A stretch of DNA of 64,000 bases, from NCBI GenBank assembly GCA_016169945.1, contig JADLSH010000273.1:2771001-2835000 (forward strand). The letters are read 5' to 3'. A program made the translations under genes and the position numbers. Shown one piece after another: positions 13,121 through 25,290 of the stretch; the first letter of the stretch is position 1, and each line of letters starts with the position of its first letter. The notes below the pieces were generated by a model. It worked only from the letters and a program-made list of their open reading frames with translations, was not told the origin of the DNA and did not search any database. The stretch comes from Trachythela sp. YZ-2020 (taxonomy: Eukaryota; Cnidaria; Anthozoa; Malacalcyonacea; Clavulariidae).

Positions 13121-14040
13121 AATTTGCAGCAAGTCTGCAGTTGACATGGCAACAATATTATAGAACACGCGTTATTCTCGCGTGTTCTTTGTGTTTCCCG
13201 CATTTTGCTCGCGGGAACACGAATATCGTGAACAAGAGACAAGATCAAAAACAACACATGGGAGATTTTATAAAAGTACGGCCATCGGGCCTTGTTTTCG
13301 TTCATTTATTTTGCTGACTAAATGCGCTAACAAGACGATCAAGCTTTCATGAACAGGACGATAAATATCGTTAACACAACAGGTTAGTTAAAGCTATTTA
13401 TATATTAATTTAAATTATATAAAGTGGCTTCCATCAGGATTCGGCTGAGAGCAGTAGAGCACATAGTCATAGAGGTCCTTGGAGGGCACTTTTAAAAACA
13501 CCCAATTGATGTCCATCCATCTGTATTTGTTCTACTTTTTCATAGAGTCGATGAAAAGCCACAAATTTATGTACTATATATGCTTATAATATCAAATACA
13601 ATAAAGCACTATATATAAACCTGGTTGTGACACAACTTGTGAGGGTGTCTGCCCGTATAAAAGGCTTTCACACTAGACTGTAAAATTTTCTATTTGCATG
13701 GAAGTTAATTTCCCATGCAACAATTTCTCGAATTTTGAATTCCTGTGCAAAATAGCGGTCTTAATTTGACCTCTCCATCATTAATTTTGTTTGAAAATTA
13801 ATTGTCTTTACGGTCTGGACACATACAGTATATGAATATGTGCCCCTCCAATAGTTATCATCATTGCTGGCTATGCCACTGTCTGAATGCAGGACATGCC
13901 ACTTTTGTGCCCTTATATTTCAAAGTTTAACCAAACCCACTAGAAAGCGGGTTTTTGTCACTCAATAAAACTTCATAAATGCTTTTGTAACAAAAAATTA
14001 CCTTCCCATGCAGAAAAAAAACTTTTCAGTCTGGCATTAT

Positions 14041-14492
14041 GTACGAGTCAAATCCAACCGCGATCAGCCCCCCCCGGGCGACCCCCAGGGAATTTGACTT
14101 TTGAAAAAATAAATAGTCAAATGCTCGGCCGGACAGGCAGAAACCACAGTCAAATGCCCTGCTATAAGGGTACATGGTTCTGGAGTTTTGTTGCAAGAAC
14201 AGCTTTCCGAATTGTTTTTCCTTTATTCCAAACTTTGAACAACGGCATATTCAATATTTGTCGCTCAGAATGTGTTTAAAAAAGCAATTTTAAAAACTTC
14301 GAAGCGCTAGATTGCGCTAGAGTGTACATACTTTATGGGAACAACCGCTGACCAATTTGTTGTATAATGGTCAAATGCCCGACCGGGCGGATTAAACTTG
14401 CGTCAAATTCCCGCCTATACAGAGCTGATCTTGAGTCAAATGTCCGGGGGTTGCCCGGGGGGGGGCTGATCGTGGTTGGATTTGACTCGTAC
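14041..14492. mobile_element. MITE nested in the EnSpm element
   Basis: The ends GTACGAGTCAAATCCAACC and its reverse complement (14474-14492) form a perfect terminal inverted repeat extending further inward with runs of C and G. About 450 bp long, non-coding. It lies between the left array and the transposase 3' end and breaks no exon. Confidence 0.75.
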
Positions 14493-14607
14493 ATTAATAT
14501 AAGAACATGGATGTTTACCATCAACATGAAATGCATGTGTGGCATTCATAATCACAAATTTAATACTTTAGTATGAAAACAGTGCTTAAGGCCTCTGTTC
14601 GATCTAA

Positions 14608-17600
14608 TTAAAAGTCGTCACATGGTTCAACCATATCATATGAATTATTTCCTAGGTAAAATGGATTTAAAAGATACCTATTGTTCGTAAAGTCATGTTT
14701 GAAGATGAGAGCACTGCGCTGGACTCCTTCTCGTTCCTCCACAAATGTCCGATCACCATCTTCAAACTTGCAATGCCCGTCAAAGCAGTTGTGAACAATG
14801 TGGATTTGGTGGACTACTTGGTTGGATGGAATTATCTTCATTATTGACGTCTTTTGCAATAATGGCGAGTTGAAACGTCCACGTTCAACCTCGCCATTAT
14901 CATTCTCGAGACAAACAAATTGCTTCACTTGTACCCAATTGGTTACAGCATCCATTGTTGAGTCAAGTAGCTTAACTGCACCAGCAAATTCTCCAAAGCA
15001 ATCCTGTATAAGTTTTAACAGATCATATGACACCTGGTTATCTTTGCTGAAAACTGCAGGTTTGTATATTTTTCTTTGTTTATTTATTCATAGTACCTTC
15101 AACATGTTCTAGCTGCCTAATAATATCACAGCTTATATGTCATTTAGTCCATCACAGTTAAAAATATGGGAAATATTACAAAGTGTAGATATTACCTGTC
15201 CATCTTCATCTATGTAAGCAATAGCCTGCTCCATCCTCACCAAATCTTTTTCATTTGTAATGCATCCCTTGAAATAGTCGAAAAGACATGTATGAGCCAA
15301 TGTCAATTATAATCTAAACATCGCTAGCTTTTTTCAAAGGAACTATAAATTTTTGTGCCTGTGGAAATATTATTTAAAACTGTACATGTACTTTTTATGT
15401 AATTATTATCTACCTTAAAATAGTTACATTTGCTGGAGCTTGTAACCCCTGCCATGTCATTTACAATTGCAGCTGCTTCGAAGAAGGCGCCAACGTGAGT
15501 CTTCTGCAGGTGACCCTTAACATACTGTCCCTAGTAGAGTATGTTGATCAAGACATTAGAGTTGTAATGTTCATATACACACTTGTACTTTTTTATAATG
15601 TTCATAATACTTACAATTCTTAGAGAACCTGGCTGGTAAATTTCTTTTTCAGATTGGTTCCTCGTATTGTCTTGGAACATAAATTTTGCTAATTTTTCAT
15701 TCTTTCCAAGATGTTGTAAGCTGGATGATGCGCAACTACTAAACAGTCAAATTTGACATGTCAAATACATGCCTGTATCATGATTTTAAGTATGTTTTAG
15801 TGACTTTGCAATACAAGATGATTGGACTATATCAAGAATATATCAAGAAAAGCCAAGAAGAGTAGTATAACCTGCAGTTATTGGCTTACCCATGATCCAC
15901 CCCCCAAAAGCCACCATTTATAATATGTTTGAGGGTCTGGTGCTTTGCATACATCTTTCCAATGTCTCTACTACATGCCTGTCTATTGGAGAAGATGTTC
16001 ATTTGCCTTATCACTGAGTTGAATGATTCAAATCTGAAAGAGAAAATGAGTATAAACTTTTTACATTAATTTCACAAAATATGACAAAACTATAATTGAC
16101 TGTGTTATTTGTTCACTAATTTTTACTGTACACACAACTACACATCTGAACACATATACAAATGTATACAAGATAGCATTGTCTGATAGTCAATGTGTTT
16201 GTGTTTTTTTTCAAATTTCAATTGTGTAAATTTTTTATGTAGAGTGCCTGACCTCTCAGTGCAAAAGCCAACAGCTGGACCAAAATTTGACATATCGTCC
16301 AGTAAGTGCAGTAGAGTGTGCATTTTTGGCTTTCGCATCATTTCTGGGTGGACAATCTTGAGGCTTTCCAGGAATACACTTATTGTTCTTTTCATCTTTT
16401 CATAGTCACGAGTGTCATATGATGATGAATATGCAATAGAAAATACCTGAAGAATGAACAGTAAAAGTCACATACAGATTGTTAACTGTACAATTGCAGC
16501 TCAACCGTACCTGAGTCCAGGTATTACTCAATATTTGATTAAATTTTAATTGTCATACTTCACTTAGATAAGTCCACACGTCCAGTTCCTCTTCTGTTAC
16601 AATGTCCATCAGTATGAAAACCGCAACTTGAGCCCATAGTTTGTAGTCACGGCCAACATAAGAGCCATACATTGATGTTATGCTGCTGGATAGCTTTGCT
16701 GGAAATGCAGAGAAATCAAAGACCTCTACTTTAGCTTTAATTTTCTTTTTAGCAGCAGGTGAAAGGCTCTTCATGGTCTTAGCCAAGAGGTATTTTACTG
16801 CGCCGAGAAGAATGGTGTGAAGTATTTCCACGGGTGTCTGCCTAAAGTTGTTAACAAAGGTGACACAAATTAATACAAAATTTGTAAGAGTAGTAAACAG
16901 AACACCCTGCCATTCAATGTTCTGTTAACTGGTTAGGGTGTAATATGACCACTACATACTGAAATGGATCATATGTCTTGAGGTCATCAAATTGTCCGCC
17001 TCGCTCTGTCACACCTGATCCCCTGCGTAACAGTATTTGTTGTCTGTTTGATCTACAAAGGATACATACAGTAAGTTGTTTTCCATTTAATATTTTACTT
17101 TATATTCTAGGTTTTCACAGGTGTTAAATGGCATCTTTAGTAGAGGTTACATTTACTGTAACAAAGGTAAATGAATGGATTAACAATCTATTTACCTTGC
17201 GTTTTGTATTTCAGAAAGTGTGTTTCGTGTTGCCTCACAAGTTCGCATATCCCCTACTTCTGTAGCAGTTTCCTGTGTAGCCTAATGTTTAATAATTCAG
17301 TTATCAGGTATGAATAATTGAGAAAATTAAATACAAATATGCCAGCTGTGATGTTGCTTTTTTTGGCAAGCTGTTGTAAATTAACAAAACATACATCACA
17401 TGTTCTACAGAAATGGAGTGCTGAACTTCCCAGGTGATGGGTAAACTCTGAGGCCCTCGGATTATCACAAACAACACAGAGAATTGGACACTGAACAAAC
17501 ACTTCTTTTTTGGTGAGTGCATCATACATAATAATGCCATCTTCTAGTTCTGTAAGAAAATTCATGTTAACGAGAGGTAGACTTTTAATACTGACCCCCC

Positions 17601-20135
17601 GGGAGAAAATAGAAGCGACAGGGGTGTATATTCTTTTACTGTGTATAATGCTATCCTCCCCTGGGCGAGAAAGAATCAAAGCTCCCGAATAATATATACC
17701 CCTAAAATTACACTACATTCTATGTACACATACTTGCTAAATCTGTTGCAATTACTTTCCCCATTGTTTCTGAGTCCACCAAATTTGAAGCACAGATAAA
17801 GTTGAGGTTGCTGAATTTAGTGATCTCTTTTCTTGGCAGGCCAGCAAGAAAGAAAGAGTATGACTCCAATCGGTTCCACTTTTTGGATCTGTTTCCACTT
17901 GTCTCATCTGAGAATATGACGATTGGAAGCGTTAGGGTTTGTCTGCCACCAGCAAGCAGTTTTGTTGGATGAGGAGATCGATGCATAGCTTTCTCCTAAA
18001 ATAAGAACAAAGAAGAAAACGTTATAGAGTTCTATCCTCTCAATGAAATGACAATGGAAATGGTTATGAAGACCTCCTGGGTCAAGCTGTGTATTCGACC
18101 ATCAGTTTCTTTGAATGCCACCAACTCTGATCTGATGATCCCTGTTATCGAAGATGTATCTATAGCTTCGCATTCGTCTGTGCAGACCAAAGAGGCTTGA
18201 TCTGCAGGATGGCGGTAAACTTTCGCGACGTCGCACATAAATTTTAGACAATCATCCTCTTTCTAAAATATAAATATTTTTATTATTAAATTATTTTGAT
18301 TTGTATGGTATCATAAAACTATGTTCATACAATGACCATAGGCGGATTTTCAGATTTTGCTCTGTGGGGGTGCCGAAAATTTAGGGGAGGTGCCAAAAAT
18401 TTAGGGGGAGAGGTGAGCGACAGGGTGCGTAGCGGGGGTCTGGGGGTACAGTTGCCAATGGGGGTTCAAAATCCTTGTTTTTAGTCTTACTTAGTTCAAA
18501 ATCTTTACTTCAATCACACTACTGTCATTTATCCCAATGAGCAATTAAATTTTTTTGGGGAGGTGCAAATTTCTCTAGGGGTGGAATGTTTTGGGGTGCA
18601 CCTCCCAGAAAATCCGCCTATGCTATGACAATGACCTTTACTACCTTTGAAAAAAATGATTGTACTTTTCCGTAACTAACAACATTTTGGGTCATGTACT
18701 CTATGATATCCCCAACATAGATGGTGATGTTATTTACAGTCGTTGAGGTGGTTTGAAACTGCTCGGCAATATTCCACTTTCTACCCTATGATATGAATAT
18801 TGAGTCTATATGTGAATAAACTTTTTCTTATTGAGTCTATAGTTACCTGACACATTTCTTCAATTATGTGCTGAGTCCTTTCTGGGTATTTCTGGGCATC
18901 TTGAGTTTTCCCTACTGCTGGCGTTGCTAATTGCATTTTTATGAGGTCTGATGGTGCAAGCCAATAGAACGGGTGACCATTCCCGTAACCCTGTTTAAAT
19001 ATATACATGTACTGTTCTATTAGAACATCTACTTAATTATTAGTATTGGTTCTTTATCTTTCAAATAATTGCAGGTTTAATGTGAAGGGAGGTTTATTCA
19101 CCTTCTTTAATTTCAACATATCATCAAATCCTTCCAATTTGTACGAAAGTACGGAGTCAAGTGGTGGTGGGTTTGTTCCGAATCTGCTCAGCATCATCCA
19201 CAGGAAATCAAGGTCGGCTCGTGACTTAAAATGAATCGAATAAATTTTATTGACGTACATTTTACCATGTTTTATGCTGCGAAGCAAGAAATTCTCACCA
19301 AATTTTGAAGCTGAATATGTGTATAGTTTGTATTCGATTGATAAATGGAACGTTAAATAAATAAATAAATTAGCGCGTTAAGTTAGCTGTTTAGAATGGG
19401 AGTGATATCGGCCAGCAACAATAGTTGTTTTACTATTTTAAATAAATTGAGAGCTTTTTATTTAGAAACTAATTAAAGAAAAATTAGAGTTCTTTAATAA
19501 ATTAGTAACCGTAGTGAGCCACCTTAATAGTGATAATGACGTTGCGCATTGTTACGCTGTCAAGAAACGCAAGCATAAAACGCAAGCCTGCTGCAGGCTT
19601 GTTGCAACTTGTTGACAACATGCAGCAACCAGGTAAAATAAACTAACGATTTGCCGTTTTTTAACAAGAAATTTCGACCATTTTTCATCATACGAATGAT
19701 TATCAGAATAGTAAATATTTCAGTTACCTTTTGTCTCATTATACCATGCGCATAGCAGTATAACAAGAAGAATTTCTCGTCCGGGAAGGGGAAAAACTCT
19801 TGCTCTTCTGACGAAGCCTGCGCACTTTCACCGTCAGTTTCGGGTGTTTCTGTCTGCATAACTTGAGGGTCAGGTTGTGGTGTCATCTCTGGTTGGGGTG
19901 GACTCTCTGGTTGGGGTGGACAAATTGGCGGTGTGGATGCGAAAACGCACTCGTTCTCTTCACTTTGCCAGGGATTTTCAAGATCCTCATCACGCCCCAT
20001 CAACACAGCATTTTGTGCTGCAAGCTGTTTATGCATGTGCCCTTGTGTGCTACAATGCCTTTTGGCACTTGCTGTTGATTCAAATTGAATCGCACAGCAA
20101 TTGCAAGACCCAACAAAATTTCTCGTACGCTTCAT
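14608..20135 (-). CDS. EnSpm/CACTA transposase, 17 exons
   Basis: Reading leftward from ATG at 20135, exons are 20135-19728, 19224-19102, 18990-18847, 18785-18645, 18262-18074, 17995-17734, 17549-17395, 17281-17196, 17052-16960, 16841-16559, 16446-16253, 16033-15890, 15738-15615, 15530-15414, 15267-15196 and 15033-14608. That is 16 I can place; the conserved order leaves no obvious gap, and all junction phases agree, giving about 986 codons ending at 14608. I therefore count 16 certain exons, and one more only if an untranslated exon exists. Exon 1 has a zinc-finger-like CNCCAIQF...RHCSTQGHMH segment, then a proline/acid-rich linker. Central motifs are FSDETSGNRSKKWNRLESYS, CPILCVVCDNPRASE...HLGSSALHFCRTCD, PVEILHTILLGAVKYLL, GSYVGRDYKLWAQ and FESFNSVIRQMN, matching Tnp2-like transposases. 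It should bind and cut the element ends in the nucleus. The second exon is the least certain. Confidence 0.8.
18337..18627. mobile_element. hAT-type MITE in a transposase intron
   Basis: The ends CATAGGCGGATTTTC and GAAAATCCGCCTATG are inverted repeats, and the element is flanked by an exact 8-bp duplication, ACAATGAC (18329-18336 and 18628-18635). Eight-base duplications are typical of hAT elements. The right end carries five extra bases (CTATG). It sits in the intron between the exons 18645-18785 and 18074-18262. Confidence 0.85.
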
Positions 20136-20396
20136 GTTTTACGTCCGGCAATATCCTGGCCTTGGGGCATGCATGCAAAATTTTTTGTATTTTCCTCCAA
20201 TTTTTAAAGCACGCAATTAAGCTCCATATAAGGACATCGTTTCCTTATAAGGATCGCATTAGGCGAATCCTGACATTTTGATTGGTCGGTAAAATAAACA
20301 AACATTTCTTACAATTTTCTCCGCTTTTGCTCCCGCGTCATCCCGCCACATCTTTGAAAAGTTGTTTTTGGTTGACTAAAAGTTTTTTTAATAAAA
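20136..20396. promoter_or_regulatory. shared divergent promoter region
   Basis: Only 261 bp separate the start codons of the two transposon genes, which point away from each other, so both must be transcribed from here. A GCATGCATGC palindrome lies at about 20168-20177. No clear TATA box is visible at a fixed distance. Confidence 0.55.
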
Positions 20397-22925
20397 ATGA
20401 GCAAAGGTTCCGGTCTCTACACGTACGAGTGCGATGAGGACGAGACGATAGACCCGACCGACATGGATGAGTAAGTTTTGTATGCGTTTTAAAAGTACGA
20501 GGTTGAACTGGAGCGAGAAAGACAGTGTATTATGATAATTTTTCTTTTAGTTTATTTGATTTTCAACCCGACTCACCACCGATACCGACTTTCAATAAAG
20601 GTAAGGAAATTTTAACGGCATTTATACTCAAAATTTATACTGACATATATATGTCAAAATTAAAATAGCTTTTTTCTATGCTGTTACCAATACTCTATTT
20701 TATCAAAAAAAATGTTTTATGTTGTAGTTTGTATATTTTTCTGAAAAACCCCTATATTTCAAAACTGCCTTAAATATTTTACAGAGCGACGTCAAACACT
20801 TGAAAAAAGGAGTAGCTGTTCAGCAACGCTCATAGGTTTGACTTGCACATTTATTAAATTCAGTATAATGGGCGTATTTCAATTTCTTAAATATAACTTT
20901 CTTTTGTTGTTGTACTATTTATTTTACAGGTCAAAGAAGAAGTCCAATGGTTGGTGCATCTACGCCATCGATGAGTTTCAGGACGACAAGTACTGCGCGG
21001 AGAGTTTTATTACCTCCGGCAGATGAAGGTATTAACAAAGACTTTTAAATACGACAGTCTATAAACAATATACTCCTTTGTTCAGTTTTTAAAAAAGAAT
21101 TGCCTCAAATCCTTTTTTATTTTTAGTGGCACAACCAAGAGACAGCGCAACGCCTGACGACAATGGCGAAGGTACAGGAATTCATGTCTTTTCACAAGGG
21201 TTTTCCCTTTATGAAGGGCTTTCCTCTTTTATACAGGGGTTTTCCCTGAGCATAAATAGACAAATATATTTCAAAACTGTCACATTTTAGATGTACTGAG
21301 TGAATTAAAGTCCCTGAAGAGAGAGGTAGTCTCACTAAAAAGGGACTTTAATACAATGGCAGAGAAACAAGGAGAGCTGATTGCGCTTGTTAAAGCCATG
21401 AAAAAGGGATGTGAGTCATCCCAATTTGATTTGGGGAAATGCTGTCACACTGTGAGTTCAAAAATAATACATTATCACAAAGCTTTTTTATATGGCCATA
21501 ACTCAAGTTATATGAAACGTTTATTTAATACACATACTGTTATTATAAATACATGACACAATTTGAATATTATAGTTGTCTCAATTATAGGACAATGTTA
21601 ATAACATCCTTGGGCAATTTTATTGCTTAAAGGGACGTTTTCCTGTGTCTGATGATGGCAAAAAGGTAACATATATACAGTAATCCACATTTTTACATAT
21701 AATCTATCTTTATTTTTAAATAATATACTTCAATCTGATTAATACAGGGTGTTTAAAAAAAAAGTGAACCCTTTGAAATTTAATACAATAGTGAACCTTT
21801 TGAAAAATTGAACTTCATATTTGCATTTTCTTTCAAAGAATCTATTGTACCCTATTGTATTTAATTTCAAAGGGTTCACTTTTTTTGAGACATTCTTCAA
21901 ATAGAGGGTCTCAGGGGCAGTTGAGCCTTTCACAATTAGCATAGCATTCAAGCAAACTCATTGCATTCAATATCCCATGTGTATAAAACTGTGTGTTTTT
22001 ACGAATGATTTCAAAGATAGTTGCATTTTCTTTTTCAAGAATTAACATGCTAATTTGAATTTGAAAAGGTAGCCTTTTTTGGGACATCCTGTATATTGTA
22101 ATCAAATTGTATCTCTAATTGCACTCCTGTCTTATTGTATAGAAATTGCTTGAGGAGGAATTTGACCAGTCACCAACTGGCATTTCCATTCCAGAACTGT
22201 TACTTCGCTATTCAAAGTATGAGCAGACGAAGTATTCATACTGGAGAAGCGAAGAGAGAAGAAGGGTACTGATACTTAATTACCTACACATTTTAGTCAA
22301 TGTTGAATTATATTGTCCACATACGTTGATTAAACAACAATTTCATAATGATTTCCATCTTGTCATTTCATAGCTTCTTGCAATTGCTGGATACAGCTCC
22401 TTACAAACAATGGCCACACAAACCATATCAAGCAAGATCCTCCAACTTGTTGGCCAAAAGTACAACGCCACATCATTTGCTGCCTTAAACAAGGAAATCA
22501 TTTTGACAGTTAGTATTTGCTCTAAACTCTCTTTTTAATACGACATGTAATTTAAATATTCATTAATACATTCACTAAACAAGCCTTAAAATGTGTAGTT
22601 CATTATTGTATGCAAAGTCATTTAACATTAGAAGGAATTAAGTACATAATAATAATTCCTGAGATGCATTGCAATGGCATCAATGTATGATCTGGTTTTA
22701 CATTTTGCACATATTAATTCATACATTATGCTTTTTTAATGGCCAAATTTCTCATTATAGCGCAAGTTTATACGAGAAACAACTTTCGCCAGAGCCCAAA
22801 AAATGAAAGACTTCTGGGGTTCCTTTTACCAGTGGAAGTTGGCCAACTGGAGCCACGCCACAAGAGATGAGTGGCAAATACTAAGGCAGGAAGACCTCGC
22901 TGCCTACCCAGCCACTAATTATTAA
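20397..22925 (+). CDS. EnSpm second gene, unknown function, 10 exons
   Basis: Exons 20397-20470, 20551-20600, 20785-20835, 20930-21028, 21127-21171, 21291-21451, 21591-21665, 22143-22265, 22374-22508 and 22761-22925 have matching phases and consensus splice sites. They give 325 residues ending in TAA at 22923-22925. The N-terminus is acidic (YECDEDETIDPTDMD); the middle is Ser/Thr/Pro-rich and basic. Exon 6 encodes a likely coiled coil (VLSELKSLKREVVSLKRDF...). The C-terminal third has tryptophan-rich SYWRSEERRR and FWGSFYQWKLANWSHATRDE. I do not recognise the family. A decayed second element at 56.3-57.6 kb carries homologous exons beside its transposase, so this gene belongs to the transposon. 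A TnpA-like end-binding partner is a reasonable but unproven guess. Confidence 0.8.
21743..22093. mobile_element. mariner-like MITE in intron 7 of second gene
   Basis: The ends TACAGGGTGTTTAAAAAAAA and TTTTTTGGGACATCCTGTA are imperfect inverted repeats with a TA at each side, as in Tc1/mariner-type insertions. Internally GAACCCTTTGAAATT-like segments are themselves inverted. Non-coding. Confidence 0.7.
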
Positions 22926-24514
22926 TTAAGTTGATGACTTATTTATACTGTTATTATTGCATATAGTTGCTAAACATTGCAAGCAAATGAATAAGAGAAG
23001 CAAACCAAACAAATTTTGGGTTAATCAAATCAAGTGCATATTAATAAGATTTATACTTTATACATTTTTGAACAAACCAACAATTACATATTTTTATTTA
23101 TTACATAGTCATATAGAGATTAAATATATTTTTGAAAAACAATTCAAGAAAGGGTCATAGTAAACTGTACAAGTCATGAAAGTCTCAACATGTATGTCTT
23201 ACCTACAGAAATGCAATGACATAGACAGCTCAGTATAATTTTTGGAGGAGACATATTAACATCTTCTTGTTCTGCATTATTCATTTTTTTTGAAATCAAC
23301 CATGCACATTTCAGTGTACTGTATTGGGTTTTTCATTCTATTTTCACGAGCCATAGTCTTTCATTTAGCAGAGAACCTATCAAAAAGGTTGAACATTTGC
23401 AATGTTTTATCTATATAGCAATGTTTACTAATGTACAATTGTTATATTTCATTGATGCAATTTGATTGAATCAAGCTTAATCCAACAAAATATCCATGAT
23501 ATATAAATAATTAAAATATTTTATTAATGAGAAAATTGCGAATTTCTGTAAATAAAAAGACATACTTTGTACTTATGTCTGAATTTATATTATTAAAATA
23601 CAATATAGTTTATATCATTAAATAAACTATATTTAATCTCTGTCTTAATGAATTTTTGTAGATTGTCAGACTAAGCTTGTAATCATACGATTGAATGAGT
23701 ATAAAATTTGACAAACCTCGAGGACGCCGGACGCGTTCCACACACGAATATTCAAATCTTCCACATTGATTCCACTTTATATTACTATGGATTTGTACCT
23801 AAATAAAATGAACAAAGTTAACACGATTCATTGCAAAACATATATGATGATTTAAAGTCAATATTGTATGATATTATATCTGGTCTAATGCTGTTGATCT
23901 GTATTAAATATACAAACAATGCCAAACACCTTCGACAAGGAATGTCGACGTGATATTTCGCCATGCGTTCGTTGCTTTTTATCAGTTGTATGTTTGTGAT
24001 CCATACCAACTCTATATTCTTCTTTGCTTTTGTTGGATTGATGAAGGTTGTATATAGAAGAACATCTATTTAGCATACAGTATAAACACAATATCAATAT
24101 ACAATATATCACAGCCAGGGTACGGGGATGAGCTTTCAATTTTGAAACAAACTTAATTCTCGAACGGCCGAATCGCAATCCGGAAGTGTTTTTACATGGG
24201 TAAAATTCAAAATAATTGACAAAAGCGTTGAATAAATTATCAATTTCAATAATCATGACGATCATCTCACGTAAATTTATGATTTATGAACTGTATTTAA
24301 AAACGTATTGATATCAAGAATATATAAAACGATAACGTTTAAAATCAGTGTCTGTTTATTAAAATGAGAAGTTTTTACATCAAAATAACGAAAAGATTAT
24401 GAAGAAAATGACTAAACATGAAAAAATTTAATAACATGTTTGTTTTTAAAGGGGGAAATTGCTTCGCCTTCCGCGATACAGAGAAAACAAGTTAATCAAC
24501 TTGATATCAAATTG
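22926..24514. other. AT-rich non-coding part of the EnSpm element
   Basis: Nothing recognisable lies between the end of the second gene and the right subterminal array. Short open frames on both strands lack domains. Confidence 0.6.
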
Positions 24515-25090
24515 CAGCAAGACTGTAAGACAAGTTGTATCATGTCTGATTTTCACAATTTGCATCAGCATTCATACCGACTTGCTGCAAATTGTTAAAT
24601 CAGACTTGCTGCAAATTGATATCACATGCTTGATGCAAGTTGTTTTATCAACTTGCATCGAGTCTGAAAAAATCAATTTGCAGCAAGTCTGATTTTCACA
24701 ACTTGCAGCAAGTCTGTTGAACGCATCAATGCTGATGCAAGTTGTGAAAATCAGACTTGCTGCAAATTGATTTTTTCAGACTCGATGCAAGTTGATAAAA
24801 CAACTTGCATCAAGCATGTGATATCAATTTGCAGCAAGTCTGATTTTCACAACTTGCATCAGCATTGATGCGTTCAACAGACTTGCTGCAAGTTGTTCTA
24901 TCGGACTTTGCAGACTTGATACCGACAGGCTTGCTGCAAGTTGATTCATCAACTTGCAGCAAGTCTGCAAATATCAAGTTGCATCAAGTCTGATTTATAC
25001 AGGCCTGATGCAACTTGAGGAAATCATCAGGCCTGATTCAACTTGTTGACAAGTTGAATCAGGCCGGTAAAACCCACAACTTGCATCAGA
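24515..25090. repeat. right subterminal array
   Basis: The region is composed of TTGCAGCAAGTCTG, CTTGCATCA and related motifs in both orientations, with spacers such as ATTTTCACAA. Unlike the left array it is not a simple head-to-tail repeat but an alternation of inverted copies. Confidence 0.85.
24601..24842. repeat. 107-bp inverted repeat within the right array
   Basis: Bases 24601-24707 and 24736-24842 are near-perfect inverted copies separated by 28 bp. The central part is repeated once more in inverted orientation at about 24841-24895. Confidence 0.8.
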
Positions 25091-25096
25091 CCTGTG

Positions 25097-25111
25097 GCGT
25101 TTCTGGCTGTG
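25097..25111 (-). repeat. right terminal inverted repeat
   Basis: GCGTTTCTGGCTGTG is the exact reverse complement of 12535-12549 and is followed by TA, as the left end is preceded by TA. Confidence 0.9.
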
Positions 25112-25135
25112 TACTATGCTGATATTTTATATGGA

Positions 25136-25290
25136 ATACTCGAACGGAAATTTATATACATTTTTAGACCTAGCCAGGAGCAGTTGTGAAAAATGCAACT
25201 TAGGCCCTCTGGACTAGTTCCATCTACTAACACCTTCCACTATTAATCCTATCGAACGAGATGCCGAGAAAAATCTTGATATTTTATATG
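25136..25290 (-). mobile_element. truncated tRNA-derived SINE
   Basis: The TGGAATACTCGAACGGAAAT head and CCTAGCCAGGAGCAGTTG body match the fuller copies at 49471 and 51270, but the tRNA-like portion is deleted: the sequence jumps from GGCCCTCTGG to a piece of the other end (GAACGAGATGCCGAG). Confidence 0.6.

Larger units (their letters stand above)
12535..25111. mobile_element. complete EnSpm/CACTA-type DNA transposon
   Basis: The element starts with CACAGCCAGAAACGC and ends with its exact reverse complement, GCGTTTCTGGCTGTG. The dinucleotide TA flanks both ends, either a 2-bp target duplication or part of the repeat. Just inside lie large subterminal arrays built from ACTTGATGCAACTTG and TTGCAGCAAGTCTG motifs, as in CACTA elements. 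Two genes diverge from a 261-bp spacer: a 17-exon transposase (minus) and a 10-exon unknown gene (plus). Both splice in silico to open frames. MITEs have inserted in the 3' flank of the transposase gene and in one intron of each gene, so the copy is not brand new, yet no exon is damaged. The family assignment comes from transposase motifs and end structure, not a search. Confidence 0.85.

Noticed and set aside
12583..13305. Minus-strand open frames across the subterminal repeats (repetitive SCIKSAVHKLHQVCR-like peptides)
   Set aside because: They translate the 25-bp repeat units and have no independent support as genes.
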